64,000 bases of DNA from Paraferrimonas sedimenticola (GTDB taxonomy: Bacteria; Pseudomonadota; Gammaproteobacteria; Enterobacterales; Shewanellaceae), in the NCBI RefSeq assembly GCF_002282855.1, contig NZ_NRIR01000005.1, positions 186,001 to 250,000 of the forward strand, written 5' to 3'. The notes beneath the pieces are model-generated. The model searched no databases, was not told the origin of the DNA, and was given only the letters and a program-made list of their open reading frames with translations. This document shows positions 29,108-38,153 of the stretch, in pieces. Each line of letters opens with the position of its first letter. Position 1 is the stretch's first letter. A program made the translations under genes and the position numbers.

Positions 29108-30325
29108 TTAGCTCGCGGTCACCTTGTGCTGCTTAGGCAGCTTCAAAGACAAAGCTGCCGCAATCGCGATAAATATGGCCGATACCCACAAGCAGGCCGT
29201 TAGGCCAAGTTGCTGGTAGACGTAACCTGATAGGACGGTGCCAATTAAGCGGCCCATAGCGTTAGCCATGTAGTAAAAGCCCACGTCCATGGACACGCCT
29301 TCTTGGTCGGCGTACTGCACAATCAAAAAACTGTGCAGGGATGAGTTAACCGCAAACAGCACACCGAAAATCAGTAAGCCTATGGTAACCAGTGCTACCG
29401 ACGCGCCAAATTGCACCAAGCCAACCGCAATTGCCACAGGGCTTATCGCCAACAATACCGCCCACAGGCTCGCCGCGGCAGCACCGTTTTCCGCTGCCTG
29501 ACGGCCGGTGAACTTAGGTGCGCTGGCTTGAACGATCCCATAGCCAATCACCCACAAGGCCAAAAAGCCGCCCACATAGCTGTGGTTCCAGCCAAACTCG
29601 CTTGCCAAAAATACCGGCAGGGCAATCACAAACCAGACATCACGGGCACCAAATAGGAACATGCGTGCTGCCGATAGGTAGTTGATCGCCGAGCTTTTGG
29701 AAAACATCTGGCTGAACTTAGGCTTGTACTTGGTCTTGCCGAGCTCTTGCTTGAGCGTCAGCAAGCTCATGATCCACACCAGCAGTAAGGCGCTGGCCAT
29801 AGCGAGTACTGCGCCTTGGAAACCCAAAGTCGCCAGTAACAAGCCGCCTAAGAAAAAGCCAGCCCCCTTAAGCGCATTCTTAGAGCCGGTGAGCAGGGCT
29901 ACCCAAGAGTAAAGCTTGTCATCGGCACCTTGTGGTACTAACAACTTAATCGAGCTCTTGGCACTCATTTTGTTGAGATCTTTGGCTATGCCAGAGATGG
30001 CTTGCGCCGCCATCACCCAGAGTATGGTGAGGTACTCCGCGGGCACCATCAACATGGCTAGGGCGGCAATTTGCAGCCCCAAGCCTATGTTCATGGTGCG
30101 ATTGAGACCAATGCGGGCACCAAGCCAACCGCCAACTAGGTTAGTGACCACGCCGAAAATCTCGTAGAACAAGAACAGCATGGCAATTTCTAGCGGGCTA
30201 TAGCCCAAACCGTGAAAGTGCAGTACCACCAACATCCGCAGCGCGCCGTCGGTCAGAGTAAAGGCCCAGTAGTTACCTGTGACAATTAGGTATTGGCGAA
30301 CGGCAGGGGATAGCTTAGCCAGCAT
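29108..30325 (-). CDS. arsJ: Organoarsenical efflux MFS transporter ArsJ
   Basis: The 405-residue protein has about twelve transmembrane helices and the major-facilitator plan. The sequence around VTGNYWAFTLTDGALRMLVV and HFHGLGYSPLEIAMLFLFYE is typical of ArsJ. In Pseudomonas, ArsJ exports 1-arseno-3-phosphoglycerate, which the partner GAPDH makes from glyceraldehyde-3-phosphate and arsenate; the exported product then breaks down to release arsenate. Here the GAPDH gene lies 27 bases upstream on the same strand, with arsR before it. GAGAG precedes the ATG at 30325. Confidence 0.93.
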   Translation of the reverse strand: MLAKLSPAVRQYLIVTGNYWAFTLTDGALRMLVVLHFHGLGYSPLEIAMLFLFYEIFGVVTNLVGGWLGARIGLNRTMNIGLGLQIAALAMLMVPAEYLTILWVMAAQAISGIAKDLNKMSAKSSIKLLVPQGADDKLYSWVALLTGSKNALKGAGFFLGGLLLATLGFQGAVLAMASALLLVWIMSLLTLKQELGKTKYKPKFSQMFSKSSAINYLSAARMFLFGARDVWFVIALPVFLASEFGWNHSYVGGFLALWVIGYGIVQASAPKFTGRQAAENGAAAASLWAVLLAISPVAIAVGLVQFGASVALVTIGLLIFGVLFAVNSSLHSFLIVQYADQEGVSMDVGFYYMANAMGRLIGTVLSGYVYQQLGLTACLWVSAIFIAIAAALSLKLPKQHKVTAS

Positions 30326-30352
30326 GATTTTACTCTCAATATCGGTTGACGC

Positions 30353-31360
30353 TTACAGGTCGGCTTGGCCAACCATACGGGCGATTTCAACGGTGCGGTT
30401 AGCGTAACCCCACTCGTTGTCATACCAAGCGTAAATCTTCAATTGTCGGCCGTTAATCACCATGGTCGACAGGGCATCGATAATGCTAGAGCGCGGGTCG
30501 GTTTTGTAATCCAGAGACACCAAAGGACGTTCTTCGTAACCCAAAATGCCTTTGAGCTCGCCTTCGGCGGCCTGTTTGAATAGGGCATTCACCTCTTCTT
30601 CAGTGGTATCGCGCTTAAGCTCGAATACACAGTCGGTGATCGAGGCGTTAGCCAGTGGCACACGCACCGCGTGACCGTTTAGCTTGCCTTTAAGCTCTGG
30701 GAAGATGTGGGTGATCTGAGTTGCTGAGCCTGTGGTGGTTGGAATCAAGCTCATGCTGCCAGCACGGGCGCGGCGCAAGTCTTTGTGTGGCTGATCCAAA
30801 ATCGATTGAGTATTGGTGATTGAATGAATCGTGGTCATCGAGCCGTGCACAATACCAATAGCTTCGTGAATTACTTTAACTACAGGCGCTAAACAGTTGG
30901 TGGTGCAGGACGCTGCCGACACAATTGGGTGCTTGTCTGCATCAAATAGGTGATCGTTCACCCCTTTAACCATATCCAGCACGCCTTCGGTTTTTACCGG
31001 TGCGGTCACTACTACGCGCTTCACCCCTTGGTCTAGGTAAGCTTGCAGTACGTCTGGCTTTTTGAATTTGCCTGAGGCTTCGATTACCACATCACAGCCA
31101 CTCCAGTCGGTGTCTTCGATTTTGGTATTTTGAGTGCAGGGAATGGTTTTACCGTTAACGACAATGGCATCGTTTTCGGCGGTTGCCTCGTGGTGCCAAG
31201 TGCCGTGCACCGAGTCAAAGGTTAGTAGGTGGGCAAGGGTTTCGGCATCACCGGCAGGGTCGTTGATTTGGACAAACTCTAACTCGTCCCAATCGAATGC
31301 GGCGCGAAGAGACAAACGGCCCATGCGGCCAAAACCATTGATTCCAACTTTGATGGTCAT
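30353..31360 (-). CDS. ArsJ-associated glyceraldehyde-3-phosphate dehydrogenase
   Basis: This 335-residue enzyme has the NAD-binding NGFGRMGRL motif at the N-terminus and the catalytic Cys in [12 protein letters not shown]. In ars operons this type uses arsenate in place of phosphate to make 1-arseno-3-phosphoglycerate, the substrate of ArsJ. The position between arsR and arsJ supports this role over glycolysis. The ATG at 31360 has AGG seven bases upstream. A tandem repeat array fills the gap between it and arsR. Confidence 0.93.
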   Translation of the reverse strand: MTIKVGINGFGRMGRLSLRAAFDWDELEFVQINDPAGDAETLAHLLTFDSVHGTWHHEATAENDAIVVNGKTIPCTQNTKIEDTDWSGCDVVIEASGKFKKPDVLQAYLDQGVKRVVVTAPVKTEGVLDMVKGVNDHLFDADKHPIVSAASCTTNCLAPVVKVIHEAIGIVHGSMTTIHSITNTQSILDQPHKDLRRARAGSMSLIPTTTGSATQITHIFPELKGKLNGHAVRVPLANASITDCVFELKRDTTEEEVNALFKQAAEGELKGILGYEERPLVSLDYKTDPRSSIIDALSTMVINGRQLKIYAWYDNEWGYANRTVEIARMVGQADL

Positions 31361-31380
31361 AGGATTACCTGTATTTTTTG

Positions 31381-31482
31381 CTACGAGCTTTGTTTACTAC
31401 GAGCTTTGTTTACTACGAACTTAGTTACGATGCTATTGGTTACAACGCACTTAGTTACAACACTTCTAGTTACAACACTGTG
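31381..31482. repeat. 15/16-bp tandem repeat array overlapping the arsR stop
   Basis: Two 16-base units CTACGAGCTTTGTTTA are followed by four degenerate 15-base units (such as CTACGAACTTAGTTA, CAACGCACTTAGTTA, CAACACTTCTAGTTA) and a partial unit. The last units contain the end of arsR: on the minus strand the codons TGT TGT AAC TAG (Cys-Cys-Asn-stop) of arsR recur downstream in the same frame as TGT TGT AAC TAA. The array thus looks like an expansion of the arsR 3' end into the arsR-GAPDH gap. Confidence 0.8.
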
Positions 31483-31825
31483 CAACGCGCTGTGGGCGAT
31501 CGCCCATGGCTTCAAGCAGCGCAATATTGGCTGAGATATAATCAGGATTTTCCGCCAGAGTGGCACCGAGAGTACTCAAGCACCAAGAGGGCAGTTCAGG
31601 GTTAATGCGGTAGTAGATCCACTGTCCTTGACGCAAGGTCGTAACCACTTCCGCTTGGCGTAACTGAGCCAAGTGACGGCTGATTTTCGGCTGAGAAATA
31701 TCCAGCGCTTGGGTAAGCTCGCATACGCATAACTCACCCTCACGCTCGATCAAAAGCAGGGCCTTCAGGCGGGTTTCATCCGCCAAACTTTTAAAAAACG
31801 CTAAAGGGTTCACCAGCATCTCCAT
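31466..31825 (-). CDS. arsR: Arsenic-responsive repressor ArsR
   Basis: I start at the ATG at 31825, giving 119 residues; an upstream TTG at 31876 is open but is better explained as the -35 element of the promoter. The winged helix-turn-helix has ISQPKISRHLAQLRQ as its recognition helix and the As(III) motif ELCVCEL in the DNA-binding region, plus a C-terminal Cys pair. It should repress its own operon (arsR-GAPDH-arsJ) until arsenite binds the cysteines. Arsenate itself is not the inducer of this family, so reduction by another enzyme is needed. Confidence 0.92.
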   Translation of the reverse strand: MEMLVNPLAFFKSLADETRLKALLLIEREGELCVCELTQALDISQPKISRHLAQLRQAEVVTTLRQGQWIYYRINPELPSWCLSTLGATLAENPDYISANIALLEAMGDRPQRVAQCCN

Positions 31826-31848
31826 TGAGGTGTTCTCATCTGGCTTCA

Positions 31849-31876
31849 ATCTTATGCGCTTTTCCGTATATGTCAA
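31849..31876 (-). promoter_or_regulatory. arsR promoter with probable ArsR operator
   Basis: On the minus strand TTGACA (31876-31871) and TAAGAT (31854-31849) are 16 bases apart. The sequence TTGACATATACGG resembles ArsR-family operator half-sites and is shared in form with the acr3 promoter (TTTACATATATG, same 16-base spacing). This supports the start of arsR at 31825. Confidence 0.65.
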
Positions 31877-31918
31877 TTACCCAATATGAAGCTTTTGTGA
31901 CTGTCTTTGAGACTGAGT

Positions 31919-32860
31919 TCACGATCGCTTCAATGAGCTTTGTACTTCCTGATGCAAATTCAACGACAACACATCGGGTCGAGCGTAATGCCCGGCCACA
32001 TCCAAAGCCCGCTTAGACTGTATGGCCACTTTCGGGTCAATTGTCGCGGTCAAAATGCCGACTTCGTTTCGCATCGGACCGGCGATGATTTCACCTCCAG
32101 GCGCTACGATCACCGAGTCTCCCGGGTTGATCCATTCTTCATCCGCTGAGAATAGGGCGGCCATTTCTTCAAACTCTTGTGGGATGTCCTGATGACGCAG
32201 GGCAACGCCGGCGCAGGCCACATAACAGCGACCTTCCCGTGCTATGTGCTGCATACTGCCAATCCAGCCATCACCAGAATCATAAGTGGGCGCTGTGTAA
32301 AGCTGAACGCCTTGGGCATAAAGCGCAAAGCGCGCCAGTGGCATGTAGTTTTCCCAGCATATTAGACCGCCTAATCGGCCTGCTGGCGTGTCGAGCGTCT
32401 GCAGTCCACTGGCATCGCCCATACCCCAGACCATGCGCTCTGGATTGGTTGGCATGAGTTTGCGGTGGACGTTAACCAGCTCGCCGTTATCGTCAATTAC
32501 GGCAAACGAGTTGTATAAACTGGCGCGACTAGCACTGGAATCTAGCTCGTTAAATCCCACTTGAACCCATAGTTGGGTAGCTTTAGCCGCCTCACACAGT
32601 GGTGCGAGATGACCAGCACTCAAGTCGACTGCTGAGGCTAGCAGTCGCTGGTGTATGCGCTCATTGACGCCCCAGTCACCACCGGGACGTAAGCGCCAGA
32701 TCCACGATGGGTAACCAGCAATATAAGCTTCGGGAAATAAGACAAATTTGGCGCCTTGCTCGGCTGCCTGCTGAATGTGTTGAACCGCTTGCGCTAGGGT
32801 TTGCTCGCGGTCCAACAATTTTGGGGGGTGTTGCACTATGGCAATACTTACCTCGGACAT
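31919..32860 (-). CDS. Nitrilase-family carbon-nitrogen hydrolase
   Basis: This 313-residue cytoplasmic enzyme has the nitrilase triad: Glu in LFPEAYIAGYP, Lys in HRKLMPTNPERMVWG and Cys in LICWENYMPLARF. The wording around Cys is that of true nitrilases (branch 1), which convert nitriles to acids and ammonia, rather than amidases. AGGAAGGAG precedes the ATG. It lies in the minus-strand arsenic block just upstream of arsR, but has no obvious arsenic role; it may simply have been inserted there. Confidence 0.85.
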   Translation of the reverse strand: MSEVSIAIVQHPPKLLDREQTLAQAVQHIQQAAEQGAKFVLFPEAYIAGYPSWIWRLRPGGDWGVNERIHQRLLASAVDLSAGHLAPLCEAAKATQLWVQVGFNELDSSASRASLYNSFAVIDDNGELVNVHRKLMPTNPERMVWGMGDASGLQTLDTPAGRLGGLICWENYMPLARFALYAQGVQLYTAPTYDSGDGWIGSMQHIAREGRCYVACAGVALRHQDIPQEFEEMAALFSADEEWINPGDSVIVAPGGEIIAGPMRNEVGILTATIDPKVAIQSKRALDVAGHYARPDVLSLNLHQEVQSSLKRS

Positions 32861-32944
32861 GATCAGAACTCCTTCCTGATATTGTGACTAAGTAAGTATA
32901 GGTAGCGAGGTAAGTGATGTTAGCCCTAGCGCAAGTATCTGGCT

Positions 32945-33982
32945 TTATTCAATCTGACCAAACACTGACTCGGCGCGTTTTAGCGACTGCTCGGCCACCG
33001 CTTTTGGCATTGGCAAAAAGCCCATGTGTTCGGCTTGCGCCTGACCTTCGCCCAAACCCCAAGAAATGAAGTCTTTTATAGCTGCGAGTTTTACCTTCGA
33101 GTCATACTGTCGATAGGTGATTAACCAGGAGTAGGCCACGATAGGATATGCTTGCTCGCCAACCGGATCGGGAATGAAAATCCGCAGCGGCCCCTGCTCG
33201 GGCACCACAGATTCCTGCAAAGCGATGACGCCAGCCGCTTTGGTGGGCTCGATAAAGTTACCCGCCTGATTCTCCAGTTGCGCGAGCTTAAGGCCCGCAC
33301 GACGAGCCACCGAATACTCCATGTACCCCAGTGCACCATCGCTGATGCGAACCCGCTGCGCTGAGCCTGGATTTTGATGCACCGCCATTGCATTGGGCCA
33401 GTCAATCAAACGCGCCACACCTAGCCCGCTGTCCTGCCAGTCGCTCGACATGCTATTCAGATGATTAGTAAAGGCATAGGTGGTGCCACTTTTACCGCGA
33501 CGAACCACAGGCTGAATGGGAGCATCGGGCAGAGACACATCGGGATTCACTGCAGCGATTCTTGGGTCGTTCCATCGCACCGCTTGGCCGAGGAAGACTT
33601 CAGGGTAAACACTGCGCGGGATCTTAAGCCCATCGGGCAAGTCGGCGTGATTGTATGCCAGCACAATCAAGCCCGCGCTAATGGGGATGAGCTTGGCGCC
33701 GCGCTCAACACTGGCAATCTCATCGTCGCGCAGGGCAGCGGTGCTACCGGCAAAATCCACTTCGCCAGCGAGAAAACGGCGAATGCCTTCGCCACTGCCA
33801 ATACTGACGTACTTGATGCTAACGTCCGGATGGCTTTGATTAAACTCTTTGACCCAGGCTTGGATAATCGGGTTGGGCAGGGTTGAGCCGGCTCCGACTA
33901 ATTTGGAATCTCGATTCGACTGGCCACAGCCAAAAACAACTAGCAGGGCTAGCATAATCACAAGGACAATTTTGGTTCGCAT
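32945..33982 (-). CDS. PstS-like lipoprotein with altered anion site
   Basis: The 345-residue protein has a lipobox (VFGCG, Cys 19) and aligns along its length with the PstS at 36836. The anion-binding loops are recognisable: GAGSTLP, a Ser-Gly-rich IGSGEG and SGTTYAF. In the conserved DFAGSD segment the final Asp is Thr 81 here, and in the loop R-A-D-S-SGTT the Asp is Gly 163 and the next residue Lys. Both acidic positions contact or position phosphate in E. coli PstS (Asp56 and Asp137). It probably feeds the PstCAB permease encoded in the same block, perhaps with another oxyanion preference. Confidence 0.82.
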   Translation of the reverse strand: MRTKIVLVIMLALLVVFGCGQSNRDSKLVGAGSTLPNPIIQAWVKEFNQSHPDVSIKYVSIGSGEGIRRFLAGEVDFAGSTAALRDDEIASVERGAKLIPISAGLIVLAYNHADLPDGLKIPRSVYPEVFLGQAVRWNDPRIAAVNPDVSLPDAPIQPVVRRGKSGTTYAFTNHLNSMSSDWQDSGLGVARLIDWPNAMAVHQNPGSAQRVRISDGALGYMEYSVARRAGLKLAQLENQAGNFIEPTKAAGVIALQESVVPEQGPLRIFIPDPVGEQAYPIVAYSWLITYRQYDSKVKLAAIKDFISWGLGEGQAQAEHMGFLPMPKAVAEQSLKRAESVFGQIE

Positions 33983-34059
33983 ACTACATATCTCGTTAGA
34001 AAAAGCCTGCGCTGCTAATGAAAAGCAGGGCAGGCATTCGATTTAGAGAATGAACAGGA

Positions 34060-34863
34060 TTAAGAGAACTCACCGCCGACGTACTGTTTGGTCAGCTCGT
34101 TGCGAGGATCTTCAAAGATTTGTTGGGTTGCACCCATCTCTACGAGATGACCCACGCGCTCGCCTTGACTGACATCCACACCAAAGAAGGCGGTGGTATC
34201 GGCGATACGGATCGCTTGCTGCATGTTGTGAGTCACCATGGCAACCGTGTAGCGGTCTTTAAGCTCAAGCATCAGCTCTTCAATGCGTCGGGTAGCGATA
34301 GGGTCAAGCGCTGAACAAGGCTCGTCCATCAGCAACACATCAGGCTCGGTGGCAATCGCACGAGCGATACACAAACGCTGCTGCTGACCGCCGGATAGCG
34401 ATAAGCCACTTTTGTGCAGCTTGTCTTTAACTTCGCTCCACAATGCGGCGCGCTCCAGTGATTTTTGCACCTGCTTGTCCATGTCGCCCTTATAGCGATT
34501 TAGACGCAGACCGAAGGCCACGTTGTCATAAATGCTCATGGCAAATGGATTGGGGTGCTGGAACACCATAGAGATGTAGCGACGCACCAATACAGGGTCA
34601 ATTTTCTTACCGTAGATGTTTTTGCCGTGGTATAGCACCTTGCCTTCAATGCGAAAACCGTCAACCAGGTCGTTCATACGGTTTAAGCTTCGCAGCACGG
34701 TACTCTTACCGCAGCCCGATGGGCCAATAAAGCCAGTGATTTTACCTTTCTCAATCGGTACATGGCTGTCGCGCACCGCTTGGTAGGCGCCGTAAAACAC
34801 TTTGTCCAGACGGCAATCAATTACCACGTCACCTTGTGCTTCGTATTTAGGGGTTTGACTCAT
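34060..34863 (-). CDS. pstB: Phosphate ABC transporter ATP-binding protein
   Basis: The 267-residue ATPase has Walker [10 protein letters not shown], signature [14 protein letters not shown], Walker B VLLMDEP and the PstB-typical MVFQHPNPF. It powers phosphate import through PstC-PstA at the inner membrane. It follows pstA by 17 bases on the minus strand. There is no phoU after it; instead a second PstS-like lipoprotein gene follows. Confidence 0.95.
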   Translation of the reverse strand: MSQTPKYEAQGDVVIDCRLDKVFYGAYQAVRDSHVPIEKGKITGFIGPSGCGKSTVLRSLNRMNDLVDGFRIEGKVLYHGKNIYGKKIDPVLVRRYISMVFQHPNPFAMSIYDNVAFGLRLNRYKGDMDKQVQKSLERAALWSEVKDKLHKSGLSLSGGQQQRLCIARAIATEPDVLLMDEPCSALDPIATRRIEELMLELKDRYTVAMVTHNMQQAIRIADTTAFFGVDVSQGERVGHLVEMGATQQIFEDPRNELTKQYVGGEFS

Positions 34864-34880
34864 TGTTAGGTAACTCCGAA

Positions 34881-35768
34881 CTAGTGTTTGCTGCGCCCAA
34901 TTAGGCGCGCCAAAATATTGAAAACTAAAATAATTAGAACCAGAACCAGTGAGGCCGCCCAGGCCAATTGGATTTGGTTGTCAAACGGCATCGCTGAGAA
35001 GTTGTAAATCAAGATAGACAGCGAAGCAGTTGGCTCCATGAGCTCTTCCATGTAGTAGTTGCTAAACAGAGCGGTAAATAGCAGAGGTGCAGATTCACCA
35101 GCGGCACCGGCAACGGCCAGCATCACACCGGTCATGATGCCTGGCAAGCCAGTAGGTAGCACCACCTTAGTGATCACCTGAGCGCGGGTACAGCCCATGC
35201 CGTAAGCGGCATCGGTCATGCGCACCGGTACTTGCTTCATGGCTTCTTCGGCCGCTAGCAATACGGTTGGCAACATGAGTACCGCCAGCGCGATACCGCC
35301 AGCTAGTGCTGAGTAACCAAAGGACTTCACCATCACGATATAGGTAAATAGACCGGCCAGAATCGATGGGAAACCGGTGAGGGTTTTGGCGACAAAGCGC
35401 GAGGTTTTGGCAATCTTGGTGTAAGGACCAATAATCGCCAGATAAATGGCGGCCAAAATACCAAAGGGCACACTGATCGCCGCGGCAATCGCCACCATCA
35501 CAAGAGTACCGACAATCGCGTTACCAAAACCGCCACCCATGTCAAAACCGGCTGGTGGCAGCTCTACAAGCGCTTCAAAGTCCAAACGCTCGCCACCTTG
35601 AGTGACCAGCATGTAGATAATCGAAAATAGTGGAATGGCGCCACCGATGGCGACAAGCCAGGTGATACCCGTCAGGATAGTGCTCTTGAGCGAGCGAGCT
35701 TCAAACCACTGGCGCTCAATTTGAGGGCCAATGCGACGAGCCTGTTTGCGCAAAGATTCTTGTTTCAT
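34881..35768 (-). CDS. pstA: Phosphate ABC transporter permease PstA
   Basis: I start at the ATG at 35768, eight bases after GAGGG and one base after the pstC stop; an upstream TTG at 35783 is less likely. The 295-residue protein has about six membrane spans and the permease EAA-type loop [18 protein letters not shown]. With PstC it forms the phosphate channel. The one-base gap to pstC indicates tight translational coupling. Confidence 0.93.
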   Translation of the reverse strand: MKQESLRKQARRIGPQIERQWFEARSLKSTILTGITWLVAIGGAIPLFSIIYMLVTQGGERLDFEALVELPPAGFDMGGGFGNAIVGTLVMVAIAAAISVPFGILAAIYLAIIGPYTKIAKTSRFVAKTLTGFPSILAGLFTYIVMVKSFGYSALAGGIALAVLMLPTVLLAAEEAMKQVPVRMTDAAYGMGCTRAQVITKVVLPTGLPGIMTGVMLAVAGAAGESAPLLFTALFSNYYMEELMEPTASLSILIYNFSAMPFDNQIQLAWAASLVLVLIILVFNILARLIGRSKH

Positions 35769-35769
35769 C

Positions 35770-36744
35770 TTATTTGCCCTCAAACTTGCGCATCGCTAGG
35801 GTCTGAATGGTCTGACCGATAACGTTGACGATAAAGGTGATAAGCAACAGCACCAGTGCTGCGTACAAGAGTGCTTGTACCTCAACCTGACCGGCTTCAG
35901 GGAAGCTTGAGGCCAGCAAAGAGGCTAGCGTGTTAGCTGGTGAGAACAGCGAGATGCTGATTTGGTTGGAGTTACCGATCAACATCGCCAGTGCCATGGT
36001 TTCACCAAGCGCGCGACCAAATGCCAGCACCAAAGCTGCCAACAAACCGGATGAGGCGGTTGGAGTCATCACTTTAAGAATCGCTTCCCAACGGGTGGTG
36101 CCCATGCCGTAAGCGGCTTCTTTTACCTTGTAAGGCACGCGTTTAAAGGCATCAATCGAAAGGGCTGCAACCGTTGGCAAAATCATAATCGCCAATACCA
36201 ATGCCGCTGGTGCCAAGCCTGGACCAGCCAAATCGGTGCCGAATAAAGGAATAAAGCTAAAGTGCTCGTGCAACCAATTAGCAGTCGGGCGAATGGCGGG
36301 GATCAATACATAGATACCCCAAAGGCCGTATACCACCGAGGGAATGGCCGCGAGCAGCTCAACGATAGTGCGAAACACACCCGCAAGCTTTCTGCCGATG
36401 AAGTCCTGAGTTAAGAAAATGGCAATCGTAATACCAATCACGCCACCAATTAGCAGGGCTAAGAAAGAGCTGTAAAGAGTACCCCAAATCTCAGGAAGTA
36501 CGCCGAACTCACCTTTAACGCTATCCCAGGTGGTGCCGGTGAAAAAGCTAAAGCCGTGGCGCTGGATTGAGGGAAGTGCCTCGGCGAACACTTCGAGAAG
36601 AATGAAAATCAGCAGGCCAATCACAAGGGATGCTGCTGTTAAGGCCACACGGCGGACCGCAGTATCAAAGCGCTTTTCCTGCTTTGATGGCGGTTTTGAT
36701 ATTCCGCTGGTATCAGCGAATTTCTTAAACGGATTCTTTGCCAT
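35770..36744 (-). CDS. pstC: Phosphate ABC transporter permease PstC
   Basis: The 324-residue inner membrane protein has about six spans, a cytoplasmic N-terminus and the permease loop DAFKRVPYKVKEAAYGMG. It includes GRALGETMALAMLIGNS, characteristic of PstC. It is the second gene of pstS-pstC-pstA-pstB. A hairpin separates it from pstS, which would let pstS be expressed more strongly than the permease. Confidence 0.95.
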   Translation of the reverse strand: MAKNPFKKFADTSGISKPPSKQEKRFDTAVRRVALTAASLVIGLLIFILLEVFAEALPSIQRHGFSFFTGTTWDSVKGEFGVLPEIWGTLYSSFLALLIGGVIGITIAIFLTQDFIGRKLAGVFRTIVELLAAIPSVVYGLWGIYVLIPAIRPTANWLHEHFSFIPLFGTDLAGPGLAPAALVLAIMILPTVAALSIDAFKRVPYKVKEAAYGMGTTRWEAILKVMTPTASSGLLAALVLAFGRALGETMALAMLIGNSNQISISLFSPANTLASLLASSFPEAGQVEVQALLYAALVLLLITFIVNVIGQTIQTLAMRKFEGK

Positions 36745-36774
36745 AAATTTCTAACTGGTTACATGCGACAAAAT

Positions 36775-36800
36775 GCGATGCAGGCTTTAGCCTGCATCGC
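36775..36800 (-). terminator. Hairpin between pstS and pstC (attenuating terminator)
   Basis: GCGATGCAGGC at 36775-36785 pairs perfectly with GCCTGCATCGC at 36790-36800 over a TTTA loop, and on the minus strand is followed by ATTTTG. Such hairpins after binding-protein genes allow partial readthrough and protect the upstream mRNA. Confidence 0.75.
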
Positions 36801-36835
36801 CTTGGTTTTAATTCGCGCTTCTATCAATGCTTGGA

Positions 36836-37885
36836 TTAGCGAATTTTTTGCGCTTCGGCGCGAACCATTTCTACTACGTTTTTCGGTAGTGGGATGTAAC
36901 CCATGGCATCAGCACTCTTTTGACCGTCGGTAATCATGTACTCAACCAAGTCGCGAGCCGCTTTTGCTTTGGCCGCATCTTGAGTTTGAGGGAAGATAAC
37001 CCAGGTGAAAGAAGCGATTGGGTAGGCATCAGCACCGGTTGGGTCGTATACCCAAGCACGCAGGTCCTTGATGTCAGAGTTTGGCAAGTTGCCTTCTGGG
37101 AAGTCAGCAGTGGCCAGCGCTTGGGCACCAGATTCTGCACCAGGGGCAATGAAGTTGCCTTTGGCATTTTCCAACTTGATGGTAGGCATCTTGGTCAGCT
37201 TGGCGTAGCCGTACTCGATGTAGCCGATGGCACCAGGAGTTTGCTTAACAGTGGCAGTGATACCGTCGTTCTTTGGCGACTTAACAAAGCGCGAAGAACG
37301 TGGCCACTGAGGAGCTTTACCTTGACCTACAGAGTCAGCGAAAGCACCGTTTACTTTGGCCAAGTGGCCAGTGAATACGTAGGTAGTACCAGAAGAGTCT
37401 GCGCGAACCACAACAGTGATGTCACGGTTTGGCAGCTTAACACCTGGGTTAGCCGCAGCGATGCGCTCGTCGTTCCACTTAGTGATTTCACCGGTGAAGA
37501 TCAGCGGGTAAACGTCACGTGGCAGTTTTAGCTCGCTAACACCTGGCAGGTTGTAAGTCAGTACAACTTGACCAGCGGTAACTGGAAGAATGACTGCGCC
37601 GTCTTTTACGTTGGCCAGTTCTTTGTCGTTCATTGCAGCGTCAGAGCCAGCGAAGTCTACTACTTGGTTAGTAAAGTCGCTGATACCTGCGCCACTACCT
37701 TTTGATTGGTAGTCAACACGCACGCCGTCAGTGGCGCGGCTGTAATCGCGGAACCATTTGGAATAGATAGGGAACGGGAAGCTTGCGCCCGAACCTTGCA
37801 AGCGAGTCTCAGCACTGGCTTGTGCTGGAGTGATTAGCAATGCGGCGCTTAGTGCGGCCCCTAACAGTATGCCGATAGGTTTCAT
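36836..37885 (-). CDS. pstS: Periplasmic phosphate-binding protein PstS
   Basis: The 349-residue protein has a cleavable signal peptide (ending AQASA near residue 25) and the phosphate-site loops GSGASFPFP, SKGSGAG, DFAGSD (Asp 82) and RADSSGTT (Arg 161, Asp 163). These match E. coli PstS residues that bind phosphate and exclude sulfate. GGAG lies eight bases before the ATG at 37885. It is the first gene of the operon. No PhoB box is clear upstream. Confidence 0.93.
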   Translation of the reverse strand: MKPIGILLGAALSAALLITPAQASAETRLQGSGASFPFPIYSKWFRDYSRATDGVRVDYQSKGSGAGISDFTNQVVDFAGSDAAMNDKELANVKDGAVILPVTAGQVVLTYNLPGVSELKLPRDVYPLIFTGEITKWNDERIAAANPGVKLPNRDITVVVRADSSGTTYVFTGHLAKVNGAFADSVGQGKAPQWPRSSRFVKSPKNDGITATVKQTPGAIGYIEYGYAKLTKMPTIKLENAKGNFIAPGAESGAQALATADFPEGNLPNSDIKDLRAWVYDPTGADAYPIASFTWVIFPQTQDAAKAKAARDLVEYMITDGQKSADAMGYIPLPKNVVEMVRAEAQKIR

Positions 37886-37993
37886 CTTTTTTCTCCGAGC
37901 TGGTTGGCTTTGTTCAACGTCAGCTTTGATGATTTGTTAATTAGGTTGTCATTGAAGACAGGGGCATAGTAGGCAGGGAAGATTTCACTTTTA

Positions 37994-38132
37994 TTACAGA
38001 GTGTAATTTTTGCAAAACTAATCGAGCGACTGATTAAAAAATCATCGCTTATTATGCTTGCTTAAAAGCTGTTCAAATTGTTCCTTGGCGAAGATGTCAG
38101 CTTGATGATGTTTGTGTTAAAACACTCTGTAA
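37994..38132. promoter_or_regulatory. Inverted TTACAGAGTGT sites between pstS and the UDG gene
   Basis: TTACAGAGTGTAA at 37994-38006 is a palindrome with five-base arms, and the inverse ACACTCTGTAA recurs at 38122-38132, about 128 bases away. They flank the divergent promoter region and may bind one regulator and form a loop. No identified regulator fits, and no PhoB box was found. Confidence 0.4.
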
Positions 38133-38153
38133 AAGAGGGGGGGGTTGGTTGCT

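Noticed and set aside
31381-31566. Minus-strand frame with repeated SVVTK-like units
   Set aside because: It is produced by the 15-base tandem repeats and overlaps arsR in another frame; there is no start signal.
37886-38153. PhoB box upstream of pstS
   Set aside because: Fragments such as CTGTCTTCAATGACA exist, but no two CTGTCAT-type repeats with 11-base spacing were found.
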